From positions 214,143 through 278,142 of the forward strand of contig JAPLDJ010000012.1 in the NCBI GenBank assembly GCA_026391805.1: 64,000 nucleotides of DNA, given 5' to 3'. The notes beneath the pieces are model-generated. The model saw nothing but the letters and a program-made list of their open reading frames with translations, searched no databases and was not told the origin of the DNA. This DNA is from Bacteroidota bacterium. Its GTDB lineage: Bacteria; Bacteroidota; Bacteroidia; Bacteroidales; FEN-979. Shown here one piece after another: positions 1 to 8,892 of this stretch (positions are counted from its first letter, which is position 1; every line of letters begins with the position of its first letter). A program made the translations under genes and the position numbers.

Positions 1-99
1 CTCGCCATTTTTCTCGGCACCGTAGCATTTTTCCTGTTAAAGATCTTCCGCAAACCATTTCCGCAGGAAAGTCAAAGCAGCACGTTAAAGCAGATCTAG
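1..99 (+). CDS. C-terminal fragment of a gene cut by the window edge
   Basis: An open frame enters from the left edge and stops with TAG at 97-99. The visible 32 residues begin with a hydrophobic stretch (about LAIFLGTVAFFLL) followed by KIFRKPF, which looks like a last membrane helix ending in a positively charged cytoplasmic tail. Only 10 bases separate it from the next start codon, so it is probably co-transcribed with the exporter fusion that follows. The function cannot be inferred from this fragment. Confidence 0.5.
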   Translation, partial: LAIFLGTVAFFLLKIFRKPFPQESQSSTLKQI

Positions 100-109
100 T
101 TTTGAAGCG

Positions 110-3100
110 ATGTCATCTCTCTTTATAAGACTCTATTTTTTTTTCAGGGAGCGAAAAAGAAGTTTTTTCATTTTTCTGGCATTCCTGCTATGCCTCATCC
201 TGTTTTTTGCTTCCAGGATAAGAGTCGAGGAAAACATTTCCGGCATGACCGGTTCGGATCTGAAAAAAGGCGGTTTGGAATATGTTGTCAGCCGGATCAA
301 GTTTTCAGATAAGCTGATTGTCAGGCTCTCCCTTGCCGATACTTCTGCAAGGGCAAATCCTGAACTGCTGACCCGTTTTGCGCATGACTTTTCAGACAGT
401 CTTTCCCGCCGTTTCGATTCATCCTATATAAAATCGATCATCGGAAATGTGACTGATTCCGCCCTTTCCTCTTCCATTGAACTCCTCTACGGCCACCTGC
501 CGATCTACCTTGACGACAACGATTACAGTCATATCGACAGCATGCTCAACGCCGGTGCCATCCATTCGGCCATTGAAAGGGATTACAGGAACCTTCTCAC
601 CCCTGCAGGGTTCGGATTGAAAAAGAACATCCTCCGCGACCCGCTCGGTCTGACTTACCTGGCCATGAAAAAGCTGAAGTCACTCCAGGCCGGGGAACAA
701 TTTGACATCGTGGATGGTTTCATTCTGACGAAGGACATGAAGAACCTGCTTCTCTTCGTCACGCCTGCAAATCCGGCCAGCGAGACAAACCGCAACCAGA
801 AACTCGTCGATGGCATCGATGAACTCCTGGGAAAGGTCAACGGGAACTATAATCATCTGGTCCGGGGCCAGTACTTCGGTGCGATTGCCTTTGCTACCGG
901 TAATGCACGTCAGATCAAGAAGGATATCTATCTGACGCTGATCATCGCCCTTACGCTGATCCTGGCCCTGATCGGCTGGTATTTCAAAAGCTGGAAGATC
1001 CCCCTCCTGGGATTTCTCCCTGCCCTGTTTGGCGGAGGTCTTGCACTGGCGATCCTATATCTCATTAAAGGAACCGTTTCAGCAATCGCCCTTGGAATCG
1101 GATCGGTTATCCTGGGATTGATTGTCGATTACGCCCTTTACATCATCAATCATTTCCGGAAAAAAGGCGACATGGTTGTCGTGCTTAAAGAGATGACATT
1201 AACCATCGTCCTTTGCAGCCTCACAACAGCCGGCGCCTTTCTCTGCCTGATCTTTCTCCGTTCGGCCGTGCTCCATGACCTGGGCTGGTTTGCTGCGCTA
1301 AGTGTAGCCGGAGCAGCATTTTTTTCACTGGTTATCCTTCCTCATTTCCTGGGAGAAAAAGACCTGAAAGCCTCTGCCAGTCCTAAAAACCCGGTCAACC
1401 GGATGGGTTCTTTTGCGTTTGAAAAAAGTCCTGTCTTCATCGGTCTCCTTGTAATAATTTCTGTCGGCGCAATATTCTTTGTTTCAAGGGTAAAATTCGA
1501 AGACGACATGATGGCGCTGAATTTTGTTCCTGACAAGCTGAAGAACATGGAGAAGGAGCTCGACCGGATCACAAACGCTGCCTTCAAAACGGTTTATATT
1601 GTCTCGACAGGAAAAGACCTGAATGAAGCATTGCTGGCCGGTGAAAGGAAAGCTCAGGAGATTGACGGGCTTCTGCATTCAGGCGTCATCCGTTCAATCT
1701 CAGGTTGCCGGCAGCTACTTTTCTCGGATTCGGTCCAGATAGCGAAGATCAGGCAATGGGCTGCTTTCTGGAATCCGCAGCGCAGAAACCTGCTGGAACA
1801 AAATATACGGTCGGCAGCAAAGGAATTCAGGTTCCGGGATACTGCATTTGATGAATTCCTTGAGCTTCCGGTAAAAGATTTCAACGTGATGGATGCCCGG
1901 GAGATCTCACAGGTCACTACAGGCCTTCTCTCTGATTATATCACTGAAACTAGTGACCTGGCGATGGTCACTTCAGTGGCGAAAGTAAAGCAGGAGGATA
2001 AAGAACAACTCTATCGTACCCTCAAAGGAAAGCCGAACCTCGTGGTTTTCGACAAACAGCTTCTTGCAAATGCTTTCGTTGCAAATGTCAAACAGGATTT
2101 CGATCTGCTGGTCCGTCTTTCAATGATTTTTGTCACATTGTTGCTGCTTCTCTCGTTTGGACGGATCGAAACCGGCCTGGTTGCAGCTCTTCCCATGTAT
2201 TTAAGCTGGCTGATGACCCTTGGATTCATGGGCATCACAGGCATCCGCTTCAACATCTTCAACATCATTGTTTCCTCCTTTATATTCGGTCTTGGCGTGG
2301 ATTACAGCATCCTGATGATGCGGGGACTTCTTTTTGAATATACTTACGGAACCAAAGAAATTGCCTCTTATAAAACGTCCATCCTTCTTTCTTCCCTGAC
2401 CACACTGTTCGGGGTTGGGGCCTTGTTTTTTGCTTTACACCCTGCACTCAATTCCATTGCCGCCATTTCTGTTTTCGGGATTGTTGCCGTAGTGCTGGTA
2501 TCTTATACATTCCAGCCCCTCCTTCTCCGATGGTTCCTGATAAACCGCCTGTCGGTACACAAACACCCCATCACCCTGCGGATCTTCATTAAAACCTTCA
2601 TCACATGGGGAAACATCGTCCTGATTGCGATCCATCAGGTCGTCCTGGGCGGACTGATCTTTCTCCTTGCCCCTGTTCCGAAAAAGACAAAACAGTACGT
2701 TTTCCACTGGATGTTCAGCCAGCTTTGCAAAGCATACATTTTTATCACCTTTCCAACCAACAGGAAATTCTACAATCCCTATGGTGAAGATTTTTCGAAG
2801 CCGGCTGTTATTATCGCCAATCATCAGTCACTGATCGAAACACCCTTATTTCTCCGGCTTCACCCAAAGATCCTGATCCTGACCAATGAATGGGTCTGGC
2901 GTTCACCTTTGTGGGGACCTGTTGCCAGGATGGCCAGTTTTTTCAACGCCGAAAATGGCATCGACAGTATCCTCGGCCAGTTGCAGGAAATGGTCAGTAA
3001 AGGATATTCCATCCTCATCTTCCCGGAAGCGCACAGGTACAACGATTACCGGGTACACCGGTTTCACAGGGGTGCATTTTACCTGGCAGAGAAGCTGCAG

Positions 3101-3964
3101 ATCGATCTTCTGCCCATCGTTGTTTTCGGTACCGGTGATTTTTTAGGACGTGGTATTTTCTGGGGACGCTTTTCAGGAGTCAGGATGAAGATCCTTCAGC
3201 GGGTTGGTCCGGGTGATACCCGCATGGGAACTGGCTATTCGGAACGCTCGAAGCGTTTCCGCAAATTCTTAGGCAAGGAATATTCAACATTGATGGCAGC
3301 AGAAGGAACCGGGAGATACTGGAGAAAGAAGCTCCTTCTGAATTTCACCTATAAAGGACCTGTGCTCGAGTGGTACCTGAGGGTAAAATTGAGGATCGAG
3401 AACTACTACCAGCCCTACAATGAACTTCTTCCAAGGGAAGGCGAGATCCTCGACCTGGGTTGCGGTTACGGATTCATGAGCTACATGCTCTCCTTAACTT
3501 CCCCCCTGCGGAAGATCACCGGGGTGGACTATGATGCAGAGAAGATCCGTGTTGCCCTGAACGGGTATTTAAAAAATGATAATCTTGAATTTATTTGCGA
3601 CGATATTACAAAGTATTCCTTCAGCAGTAAAGATGCCATTGTGCTCAGCGATGTACTTCATTATCTTCCGGAAGAAAAACAGGAAGCGCTGTTAAACCGC
3701 TGCATTGACAATCTTCGTCCCGGAGGAATGATCCTGATCCGGGAGGCCGATTCGGATGTCATGAAGGAACACAGGAGAACAAAACTGACAGAACTTTTAT
3801 CCACACAGATTGTAGGTTTCAATAAAACGGCAGGCGATCTGAAAGAATTGCACTTCACATCCAGAGAAAACATCCGCAGCATTGTTGAGCAGCGCGGTCT
3901 GAAAGTGGAGGTCGTACATACGGCAAAACATACTTCAAACGTACTGATGATCATCCGGAAATAA
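110..3964 (+). CDS. Trifunctional fusion: MMPL-family exporter + lysophospholipid-type acyltransferase + SAM methyltransferase
   Basis: A 1284-residue protein with three parts. Residues 1 to about 830 form an RND/MMPL-type transporter: an N-terminal helix at about 18-36, a periplasmic loop, a block of helices at about 268-410, then a second half of the same layout. Residues about 890-1040 resemble PlsC-type acyltransferases, with NHQSLIETP near 901 (H-x4-E where the usual motif is H-x4-D) and FPEAHR near 970. Residues about 1100-1240 are a class I methyltransferase with the SAM loop DLGCGYGF near 1114. This architecture recurs in Bacteroidota lipid clusters. It overlaps the next gene by one base (TAATG). 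I infer that it acylates and methylates a lipid-like product and moves it across the inner membrane; the substrate is unknown. Confidence 0.88.
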   Translation: MSSLFIRLYFFFRERKRSFFIFLAFLLCLILFFASRIRVEENISGMTGSDLKKGGLEYVVSRIKFSDKLIVRLSLADTSARANPELLTRFAHDFSDSLSRRFDSSYIKSIIGNVTDSALSSSIELLYGHLPIYLDDNDYSHIDSMLNAGAIHSAIERDYRNLLTPAGFGLKKNILRDPLGLTYLAMKKLKSLQAGEQFDIVDGFILTKDMKNLLLFVTPANPASETNRNQKLVDGIDELLGKVNGNYNHLVRGQYFGAIAFATGNARQIKKDIYLTLIIALTLILALIGWYFKSWKIPLLGFLPALFGGGLALAILYLIKGTVSAIALGIGSVILGLIVDYALYIINHFRKKGDMVVVLKEMTLTIVLCSLTTAGAFLCLIFLRSAVLHDLGWFAALSVAGAAFFSLVILPHFLGEKDLKASASPKNPVNRMGSFAFEKSPVFIGLLVIISVGAIFFVSRVKFEDDMMALNFVPDKLKNMEKELDRITNAAFKTVYIVSTGKDLNEALLAGERKAQEIDGLLHSGVIRSISGCRQLLFSDSVQIAKIRQWAAFWNPQRRNLLEQNIRSAAKEFRFRDTAFDEFLELPVKDFNVMDAREISQVTTGLLSDYITETSDLAMVTSVAKVKQEDKEQLYRTLKGKPNLVVFDKQLLANAFVANVKQDFDLLVRLSMIFVTLLLLLSFGRIETGLVAALPMYLSWLMTLGFMGITGIRFNIFNIIVSSFIFGLGVDYSILMMRGLLFEYTYGTKEIASYKTSILLSSLTTLFGVGALFFALHPALNSIAAISVFGIVAVVLVSYTFQPLLLRWFLINRLSVHKHPITLRIFIKTFITWGNIVLIAIHQVVLGGLIFLLAPVPKKTKQYVFHWMFSQLCKAYIFITFPTNRKFYNPYGEDFSKPAVIIANHQSLIETPLFLRLHPKILILTNEWVWRSPLWGPVARMASFFNAENGIDSILGQLQEMVSKGYSILIFPEAHRYNDYRVHRFHRGAFYLAEKLQIDLLPIVVFGTGDFLGRGIFWGRFSGVRMKILQRVGPGDTRMGTGYSERSKRFRKFLGKEYSTLMAAEGTGRYWRKKLLLNFTYKGPVLEWYLRVKLRIENYYQPYNELLPREGEILDLGCGYGFMSYMLSLTSPLRKITGVDYDAEKIRVALNGYLKNDNLEFICDDITKYSFSSKDAIVLSDVLHYLPEEKQEALLNRCIDNLRPGGMILIREADSDVMKEHRRTKLTELLSTQIVGFNKTAGDLKELHFTSRENIRSIVEQRGLKVEVVHTAKHTSNVLMIIRK

Positions 3965-5475
3965 TGACAGCAGAAGAAAACAGATACGATGTGATCATCG
4001 CCGGCAGCGGCCTGGGCGGTCTTCTTTGCGGAGTCCTCCTGGCGAAGGAAGGGATGCGTGTCTGTATTCTCGAACAGAGCGGGAAAGCCGGCGGATGCTT
4101 ATCTACCTTCCACCGGAAAGGCATCGATTTCGATACAGGGGTTCATTATTTCGGTTCCATGGATCCGGGACAACCGCTTCACCATTACTGGGACTATATC
4201 GGACTTGCCGGTTCTGTCCCGATGGAACGCATGAATCCTGACGGGTTTGACGTGATCGGATTTGAAGACCGGGAATATCCATTGGCCATGGGGAGTGATC
4301 ACTTCATTGAATGTCTCCATGACTGTTTTCCAGGGGAAAAGAAGATACTGGAAAAATACATGGATGAGCTGGAGGAGATCAGGAAGTCCTTTTCCCTTTA
4401 CAACCTTGAACTGCCGGCGGGTGATCCGGAAGAGCAATACCGGGGAAAAAGCGCATTTGATTTTTATTACACTCTTTCGCAGGAAGCAGTGAACCCGGCA
4501 TTCCGCAGCAGGATCTTATCGGTACTGTCAGGCAACAACCTGCTCTATGCCGGAAGCCGCGAACGCACACCGCTTCACATCCCTGCACTGATCAACCATT
4601 CATTCATATCCAGCGCATGGAAACCTGTCGGCGGCAGCGGATCAATTGTATCCAGCCTTCTGCAAAAGATCCGGGAATCGGGTGGTGAGGTTCACCTGGA
4701 TTCCGAAGTTACCGGGATCGGATCTTCACCCCCGCTGTTTACAGTCAGAACCAGGAACGGAAATCATTTCCGTGCGAAGAATTTTATCTCGGCCATTCAC
4801 CCGGCCCGTACCTTGGAGCTGCTGGAATCACCGCTTTTCAGAAAGTCAACCTCAGCCAGGATCACAGGTCTCAGAAATACATATTCTTCTTTTGCGCTCT
4901 ACCTTGTCATGAAAGAACATTCATTTCCATACCTGGATCATAACTATTATTTTCATAAGGATGAGAATGTCTGGGATGAGGCCATGGAGGCGGGATGGCC
5001 TTCGGGTTACATGCTGACGACACAAGCGCCTGCCACGGAAGATGGCTTCGCTAAGAGCATGGTGATCCTCTCGCCAATTCCTTACAGCTTGTTCAGCCGC
5101 TGGGAAAAGACCACCACCGGCCGGCGTGGCGAGGAGTACGACGCATTTAAGCAGGAAATCGCCGAACGGCTGCTGGATCTTGTTGAAAAACGGTTTGCGG
5201 GGTTACGGTCTGGGATCAGTTTTATGGAAATTTCCACACCGCTTACCTGGCACGATTATACCGGCACCCCGGAAGGATCGATGTACGGTATCGAGCGGGA
5301 TTACAATAATCCGCCGGTCACGAACATTTTACCTGTCACCAAGGTTCCCGGTTTCTATTTCACCGGGCAGAACATCAACCTCCACGGTGTCCTCGGCGTG
5401 ACGATCGGCGCCGTTCAGACCTGCGGTGCGATCGTGGGACTTGATTTTCTTCTGAAAAAAATAAAAGGATTATGA
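3964..5475 (+). CDS. NAD(P)/FAD-dependent oxidoreductase, phytoene desaturase/carotenoid isomerase-like
   Basis: 503 residues. The N-terminus has a dinucleotide-binding Rossmann motif (AGSGLGGLLCG, residues about 12-22) followed by the acidic ribose-binding residue in CILEQSGKAGGC. The C-terminal segment around VPGFYFTGQNI matches the second FAD contact of CrtI/CrtO-type flavoenzymes, which desaturate or isomerise long conjugated or isoprenoid chains. No carotenoid genes (crtB, crtE) are visible, and the neighbours are lipid/acyl genes, so its substrate is more likely an acyl or polyene chain than phytoene. It overlaps the upstream stop by one base and the next start by four, indicating translational coupling. 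Confidence 0.85.
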   Translation: MTAEENRYDVIIAGSGLGGLLCGVLLAKEGMRVCILEQSGKAGGCLSTFHRKGIDFDTGVHYFGSMDPGQPLHHYWDYIGLAGSVPMERMNPDGFDVIGFEDREYPLAMGSDHFIECLHDCFPGEKKILEKYMDELEEIRKSFSLYNLELPAGDPEEQYRGKSAFDFYYTLSQEAVNPAFRSRILSVLSGNNLLYAGSRERTPLHIPALINHSFISSAWKPVGGSGSIVSSLLQKIRESGGEVHLDSEVTGIGSSPPLFTVRTRNGNHFRAKNFISAIHPARTLELLESPLFRKSTSARITGLRNTYSSFALYLVMKEHSFPYLDHNYYFHKDENVWDEAMEAGWPSGYMLTTQAPATEDGFAKSMVILSPIPYSLFSRWEKTTTGRRGEEYDAFKQEIAERLLDLVEKRFAGLRSGISFMEISTPLTWHDYTGTPEGSMYGIERDYNNPPVTNILPVTKVPGFYFTGQNINLHGVLGVTIGAVQTCGAIVGLDFLLKKIKGL

Positions 5476-7178
5476 TGATGAGAAAGGCATTGAAAAAGTT
5501 GTTTGTTGTTGTGCTGATCCTTTTCTTTATTGTGGTTATTCTGACTGTATGGTTTCAAATCGATACACGGGTACATCCGCCTGTGCCAGCCGACCTGAGC
5601 GCCACTGAACTCCGTGTGGAAAACCCGGATCAGGATTTTTATACCTGCGGAAAAAACTGGATCCAGCACGGTAATTCAGGGTTGTGGGAACTTTATATCG
5701 AAGGCAAACCCTTTGAGCGGGGAGTCATTGAGGGGAAACTCACCAAGGGGCTGATCGAAAAACAGGAACAGGCCTTCATCAGCCAGATTGCGGAACTGAT
5801 CCCCTCCCCTTCCTACCTGAAGTTCCTGAAATATTTCATTTACTGGTTCAACCGTGATCTTGAGGACTATATTCCTGAAGAATACAGGAAAGAAATCTAT
5901 GGCATCTCATTATCGGCTTCGGATAAATTTTCCTTTATCGGCACCAATTACCAGCGATTGCTGAATTATCATTCGGCCCATGACATCGGTCATGCCCTGC
6001 AAGATCTTCACATGGTCGGATGCACCTCGTTCGGCGTTTGGGGCGACCGGTCGAAAGACGGATCGCTGCTGATCGGCAGGAATTTCGATTTTTATGTGGG
6101 CGATAAATTTGCGGAGAACAAGATCGTATGTTTTGAAAAGCCTGATCAGGGCTATCCGTTCATGATGATCACCTGGGGCGGGATGGCGGGAGCTGTTTCA
6201 GGAATGAACGAGCAGGGCCTTACCGTCACCATCAACGCTGCAAAATCGGACATTCCCTGGTCGTCAAGAACACCGATCTCGATCCTTACCCGTGAGATCC
6301 TGCAGTATGCCAAAAACATCAGGGAAGCATATCTGATCGCAGAAAAGAGGAAGACCTTCGTTTCCGAATCGATCCTGGTTGGTTCTGTCGCTGACGGGAA
6401 AGCGGTGATCATTGAAAAATCTCCTTTCAAAATATCGCTCGTTGAGACACAGGAGAATTACATCGTCTCCGCCAACCATTTCAGGTCGGCGACCTTTATG
6501 TCGGATCCGAAGAACCTTAAGGACATTAAGGATAATGCTTCACTCTACCGGTATAAAAGAGTTCTCCAGGATATTACAAACGACAGTCCTGTGGATGCCT
6601 CAGGTATTGCCACAATCCTCAGCGACCGGTCAGGACTAAACGGAGCATCCATCGGCATGGGCAATGAAAAAGCCATCAACCAGCTTATTGCACACCATTC
6701 CATCATTTTCGATCCTGCCCGCCATCTTGTCTGGGTTTCAAATGGTCCATGGCAGATTGGAGGATATACCTGTTATAACACATATAAAATATTTCATAAC
6801 TTTGCCGGGTTACATCGGCGGACGGAAATTTCGGAACAGGACAAATTAATTCCTCCCGACAGCTTCCTGGGATCAGAAGATTACAAGCGGTTCATCCGCT
6901 TCCGGGAGCTTAGGAAAGAGGTAAAGACGATGAGCAGTTCCGGGAGCAATGAAAGTCTCCAGTGTTCTTTAATTCGTGAATTGATCAGCACCAACCCTGA
7001 CTTTTTTGAGGCCTATTCCCTTTCAGGCGATTATTTTTTCTCGAAGAACCGTCCCGACAGTGCTGTTTTCTATTATAAGAAAGCCCTTGGAAAAGTGATC
7101 CCGAGGGAGAACGAACGGCAGAAGATCATTGAAAAGCTTGCTGAGTGCCTCGTTCAACTGAAAAAGAAAAAAACATGA
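5472..7178 (+). CDS. C45-family autoproteolytic acyltransferase/hydrolase with C-terminal TPR
   Basis: 568 residues. An N-terminal hydrophobic segment (about 7-26) suggests an exported or membrane-anchored protein. The central domain resembles peptidase C45 (acyl-CoA:6-aminopenicillanate acyltransferase, an Ntn hydrolase): the predicted nucleophile is Cys184 in the motif GCTSFG, followed by SLLIGRNFDF and the GMNEQGL motif typical of the fold. In such enzymes autocleavage before the cysteine creates the active site. Residues about 490-565 look like tetratricopeptide helices, an unusual addition. Start and stop overlap both neighbours (ATGA junctions). It could be an N-acyltransferase or amidase acting on the cluster product; direction and substrate are unknown. 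Confidence 0.78.
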   Translation: MMMRKALKKLFVVVLILFFIVVILTVWFQIDTRVHPPVPADLSATELRVENPDQDFYTCGKNWIQHGNSGLWELYIEGKPFERGVIEGKLTKGLIEKQEQAFISQIAELIPSPSYLKFLKYFIYWFNRDLEDYIPEEYRKEIYGISLSASDKFSFIGTNYQRLLNYHSAHDIGHALQDLHMVGCTSFGVWGDRSKDGSLLIGRNFDFYVGDKFAENKIVCFEKPDQGYPFMMITWGGMAGAVSGMNEQGLTVTINAAKSDIPWSSRTPISILTREILQYAKNIREAYLIAEKRKTFVSESILVGSVADGKAVIIEKSPFKISLVETQENYIVSANHFRSATFMSDPKNLKDIKDNASLYRYKRVLQDITNDSPVDASGIATILSDRSGLNGASIGMGNEKAINQLIAHHSIIFDPARHLVWVSNGPWQIGGYTCYNTYKIFHNFAGLHRRTEISEQDKLIPPDSFLGSEDYKRFIRFRELRKEVKTMSSSGSNESLQCSLIRELISTNPDFFEAYSLSGDYFFSKNRPDSAVFYYKKALGKVIPRENERQKIIEKLAECLVQLKKKKT

Positions 7179-8446
7179 AATTCAAACTGATATACCCGCG
7201 CTGGGAAAAACTTGAAGGACAAACCATCTTTTACCTGCCGCCCCACGGACCTGTCGTCATGGCGGCCGATCTCCCTTCCCATGTGGAAGTGGATTTCACC
7301 GATGAGAATGTAGAAGAGCTGGTAATCGACGAAACGCCTGATCTAATCGGGATCTCGATGATGCTGACCACCCAGGTCAAACGTGGCTGGGCCATCGCCG
7401 ACCAGTACCGGAAATTGGGCAAAAAGGTCATTTTTGGCGGGATATCCACGATGCTCCATGCCGAAGAGACTATGCTTCACGCCGATTCTGTATTCCTCGG
7501 AGAAGTTGAAGGAAGACTGGCTGATGTGTTTGATGATTTCCGGAAGAATGAACTGAAGAAGGTCTATAATTTCCTGAGCAAGCCGCCCGACATGAACCTG
7601 ATCGGTCCGGCCAGGCGTGACATCCTGAAGGAAGATCTCTATTACCATAAGGGATTCCGTATGGTCGACCTCTTCCATGCCTCGCGCGGCTGTATCTACG
7701 ACTGCTACCCTTGCGCTGTCCGCTACCTCGGCGGCCGCGGGTTTCGCCCCCGTCCCATCGACCGTGTGGTTGAAGAGCTTTCGCAGATGGAAAACAACCG
7801 GCTTTTCATCGTTGACAATTCCCTCGCCCTGGATACCAAATGGGAAAAAGAGCTGTTCAAGGCCATGATCCCGCTGAAGAAAAAATGGGTCAGCCATACG
7901 ATTGAAGACAAGGATGAAGTGCTTGACCTCGCCGCACAGGCGGGTGCATGGTATGTGTACCAGGCCGTTTTCGACACTTCCGATTACATCCGGAACCGCA
8001 TCAAGCAATACCATGATTACGGGATCGGCGTGGAAGGAACCATCCTTCTCGGTCTTGATAACCAGACCGAGGATGACATCAAACGGCTGATCGATTTTCT
8101 TCTCGAGATCGAACTTGATCTTGCAGAATTCACGGTGCTGGCACCATTCCCGCATACAAAGGCGTACAGCGATCTGCTGAAGCAGGGACGGATCTTTGAT
8201 CATGACTGGGATCATTACAATGCCGGGAAGGTTGTTTATCATCCGAAGCACATGACGGCCGAACGGCTGCAGGAACTTTACCATTATGCCTGGGATACCT
8301 TTTACAAAGATGAACCCCAGACACAGAAGATGTTCAACCTGCTTTCAACGGTCATCCAGCGGGAAACCGAAGACGGCACCTACAAGCCGCGACGCCGCGA
8401 CCTCCTGGATCAGAGCTTCGGAAAAGAAATCAACCCGGTCGCATAA
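7175..8446 (+). CDS. B12-binding-domain radical SAM enzyme
   Basis: 423 residues from the ATG at 7175, which overlaps the upstream TGA; a GTG 30 bases earlier is also in frame but less likely. Residues about 1-140 have the layout of a cobalamin-binding Rossmann domain (DLIGISMMLTTQ, then VIFGGIST and FLGEVEG) but lack the DxHxxG lower-ligand motif, as in many class B radical SAM enzymes. The radical SAM cluster is C173-x3-C177-x2-C180 (GCIYDCYPC). Such enzymes methylate or rearrange unactivated carbons. NCBI-style names for close relatives place them in lipid biosynthesis clusters. I infer a C-methylation or C-C bond-forming step on the product of this cluster. Confidence 0.85.
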   Translation: MKFKLIYPRWEKLEGQTIFYLPPHGPVVMAADLPSHVEVDFTDENVEELVIDETPDLIGISMMLTTQVKRGWAIADQYRKLGKKVIFGGISTMLHAEETMLHADSVFLGEVEGRLADVFDDFRKNELKKVYNFLSKPPDMNLIGPARRDILKEDLYYHKGFRMVDLFHASRGCIYDCYPCAVRYLGGRGFRPRPIDRVVEELSQMENNRLFIVDNSLALDTKWEKELFKAMIPLKKKWVSHTIEDKDEVLDLAAQAGAWYVYQAVFDTSDYIRNRIKQYHDYGIGVEGTILLGLDNQTEDDIKRLIDFLLEIELDLAEFTVLAPFPHTKAYSDLLKQGRIFDHDWDHYNAGKVVYHPKHMTAERLQELYHYAWDTFYKDEPQTQKMFNLLSTVIQRETEDGTYKPRRRDLLDQSFGKEINPVA

Positions 8447-8468
8447 AAAATAAAAAGTTCAACCAGTA

Positions 8469-8503
8469 CTCATCAACTCATCAGCTCATCAGCTTATCAG
8501 CTA
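8469..8503. repeat. Octamer tandem repeat (ATCAGCTC-like), about 4 units
   Basis: Four consecutive 8-base units related to atcagctc lie directly before the ATG at 8506. The reverse complement of the same octamer recurs at 22281-22300 ahead of mutL. It separates the radical SAM gene from the next gene without an obvious terminator or promoter. Confidence 0.7.
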
Positions 8504-8505
8504 AC

Positions 8506-8892
8506 ATGGAGACCAACCCTGAATTTACCCGCTACATGGACCGCTATTTCGAATACAAGGGACAATGGGACAGTCCTTCGAAATGCGGATTGAAGATCGT
8601 CAGGCGGAAGGACGGCAAGACACTGGCCATTGCAACCGAGATCTACAGGCAAAACCCCGGAACCCCGGTAACAGAATGGGTTGCACCCATCGCCAGCCAG
8701 ATCCTTCACGAATTTGGCCTGAATCCTGAAAACTTTATCTTTGTCGAACATACACCCGATCTGAAGAGCAAGTTGACCTTTTACGGCGAGACGTTTGACC
8801 TTGTAACTTTTGACCGGGACGGGAATAAATTCAACAATCCCAAATGGAAACGCCTGAACCGGGAAGAAGTCGACCTGCTGATGGAAGAATAA
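8506..8892 (+). CDS. Conserved-looking hypothetical protein in the lipid cluster
   Basis: 128 residues, soluble, no signal peptide or membrane segment. It is rich in charged and aromatic residues, with MDRYFEYKGQW near the N-terminus and LTFYGETFDLVTFDRDG in the middle. I do not recognise the family. It starts with ATG just after the octamer repeat and its 3' end overlaps the predicted start of the TonB receptor by 49 bases. Its position between the radical SAM enzyme and the receptor suggests a role in the same pathway, but nothing in the sequence assigns one. Confidence 0.7.
   Translation: METNPEFTRYMDRYFEYKGQWDSPSKCGLKIVRRKDGKTLAIATEIYRQNPGTPVTEWVAPIASQILHEFGLNPENFIFVEHTPDLKSKLTFYGETFDLVTFDRDGNKFNNPKWKRLNREEVDLLMEE

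Noticed and set aside
7343..8284. A 313-codon open frame on the minus strand inside the radical SAM gene
   Set aside because: Antisense shadow of a gene with clear motifs; the translation is His/Val-rich and has no recognisable family.
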